Source: CALGYY01 sp964585485
Lineage (GTDB): Bacteria > Bacteroidota > Bacteroidia > Bacteroidales > CAIWKO01
Direction: 5' to 3'
NCBI GenBank assembly: GCA_964585485.1
Contig: CAZPDS010000120.1
Coordinates: 1-5,904 of the forward strand
DNA length: 5,904 nt
Under the pieces are notes generated by a model, which saw nothing but the letters and a program-made list of their open reading frames with translations, was not told the DNA's origin and made no database searches. Position 1 is the stretch's first letter; each line of letters starts with the position of its first letter. Of this stretch, positions 5,733-5,904 are shown in pieces. A program made the position numbers and the translations under genes.

Positions 5733-5904
5733 TTAGATAACACCCTGGTCAAGCATGGCGTTGGCAACCTTGAGGAATCCAGCCACGTTTGCTCCTTTTA
5801 CGTAGTTCACATAGCCGTCTTTTTCCTTGCCGTGTTTCACACACGCTTCGTGGATGTTGATCATGATTTCATGTAAACGCTGATCTACTTCCTTAGCACT
5901 CCAG
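5733..5904 (-). CDS. gdhA: Glutamate dehydrogenase GdhA, C-terminal 56 residues only
   Basis: The minus strand encodes the end of a hexameric-type glutamate dehydrogenase, the enzyme that interconverts 2-oxoglutarate plus ammonia with glutamate using NAD(P)H. The visible piece starts at WSAKEVDQRL, continues through IMINIHEACVKHG, and ends with DGYVNYVKGANVAGFLKVANAM and LDQGVI before the stop. The YVxGANxAGFxKVAxAM tail is a well-known signature of the roughly 445-residue bacterial GdhA subfamily. About 390 residues, including the catalytic lysines and the nucleotide-binding fold, lie beyond the right edge, so cofactor preference cannot be judged. The gene converges on rpoD, with both terminators fitting into the 120-base gap. 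Confidence 0.93.
   Translation of the reverse strand, partial: WSAKEVDQRLHEIMINIHEACVKHGKEKDGYVNYVKGANVAGFLKVANAMLDQGVI

Noticed and set aside
1..5904. CRISPR arrays, insertion sequences, tRNA or rRNA genes, riboswitches, defence or mobile genes
   Set aside because: No regularly spaced repeats, transposase or integrase motifs, tRNA-like folds or recognisable aptamer sequences were seen. All long open frames belong to core genes apart from one small unknown.

Overview
The window looks like chromosomal core sequence from a member of the Bacteroidota (Bacteroidetes). The clearest sign is the sigma factor at the right: a 288-residue primary sigma that lacks region 1.1, as is typical of Bacteroidota RpoD. 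Two perfect matches to the Bacteroidota promoter -7 consensus TAnnTTTG (one on each strand) and scarce Shine-Dalgarno sequences fit the same assignment. I cannot name a genus. Base composition is near 50% GC throughout, and I see no mobile element, integrase, tRNA, rRNA or CRISPR array.

Left half (1-2860, all minus strand): four genes are packed head to tail in the order uncharacterised membrane-anchored protein, dapF, GNAT acetyltransferase, mltG. Each junction overlaps by 4, 4 and 8 bases, so this is almost certainly one translationally coupled operon. DapF makes meso-diaminopimelate, a building block of both lysine and peptidoglycan. MltG cuts nascent peptidoglycan strands at the inner membrane. 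The operon therefore has a cell-wall theme, with two accessory genes of unknown substrate or role. mltG runs off the left edge.

Centre (2861-3137): this is a 277-base divergent intergenic region between the operon and degP. It is the richest non-coding stretch here. It carries a perfect 15-bp palindrome just before the first operon gene, a consensus -7 box for that operon, a perfect 17-bp palindrome in the middle, a perfect 12-bp direct repeat next to a TATAAT box, and a Shine-Dalgarno sequence in front of degP.

Right half (3138-5904): degP/htrA (a periplasmic serine protease with two PDZ domains) and rpoD (the primary sigma factor) lie on the plus strand. They are separated by 141 bases containing a -7 box for rpoD. 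rpoD ends at a strong hairpin terminator, followed at once by a second hairpin whose U-tract faces the other way. That second hairpin ends a leftward gene, gdhA (glutamate dehydrogenase), of which only the last 56 codons are present.

I found no clearly new multi-gene system. The items most worth following up are the unrecognised envelope protein that heads the dapF operon and the paired palindromes and repeats in the divergent control region.
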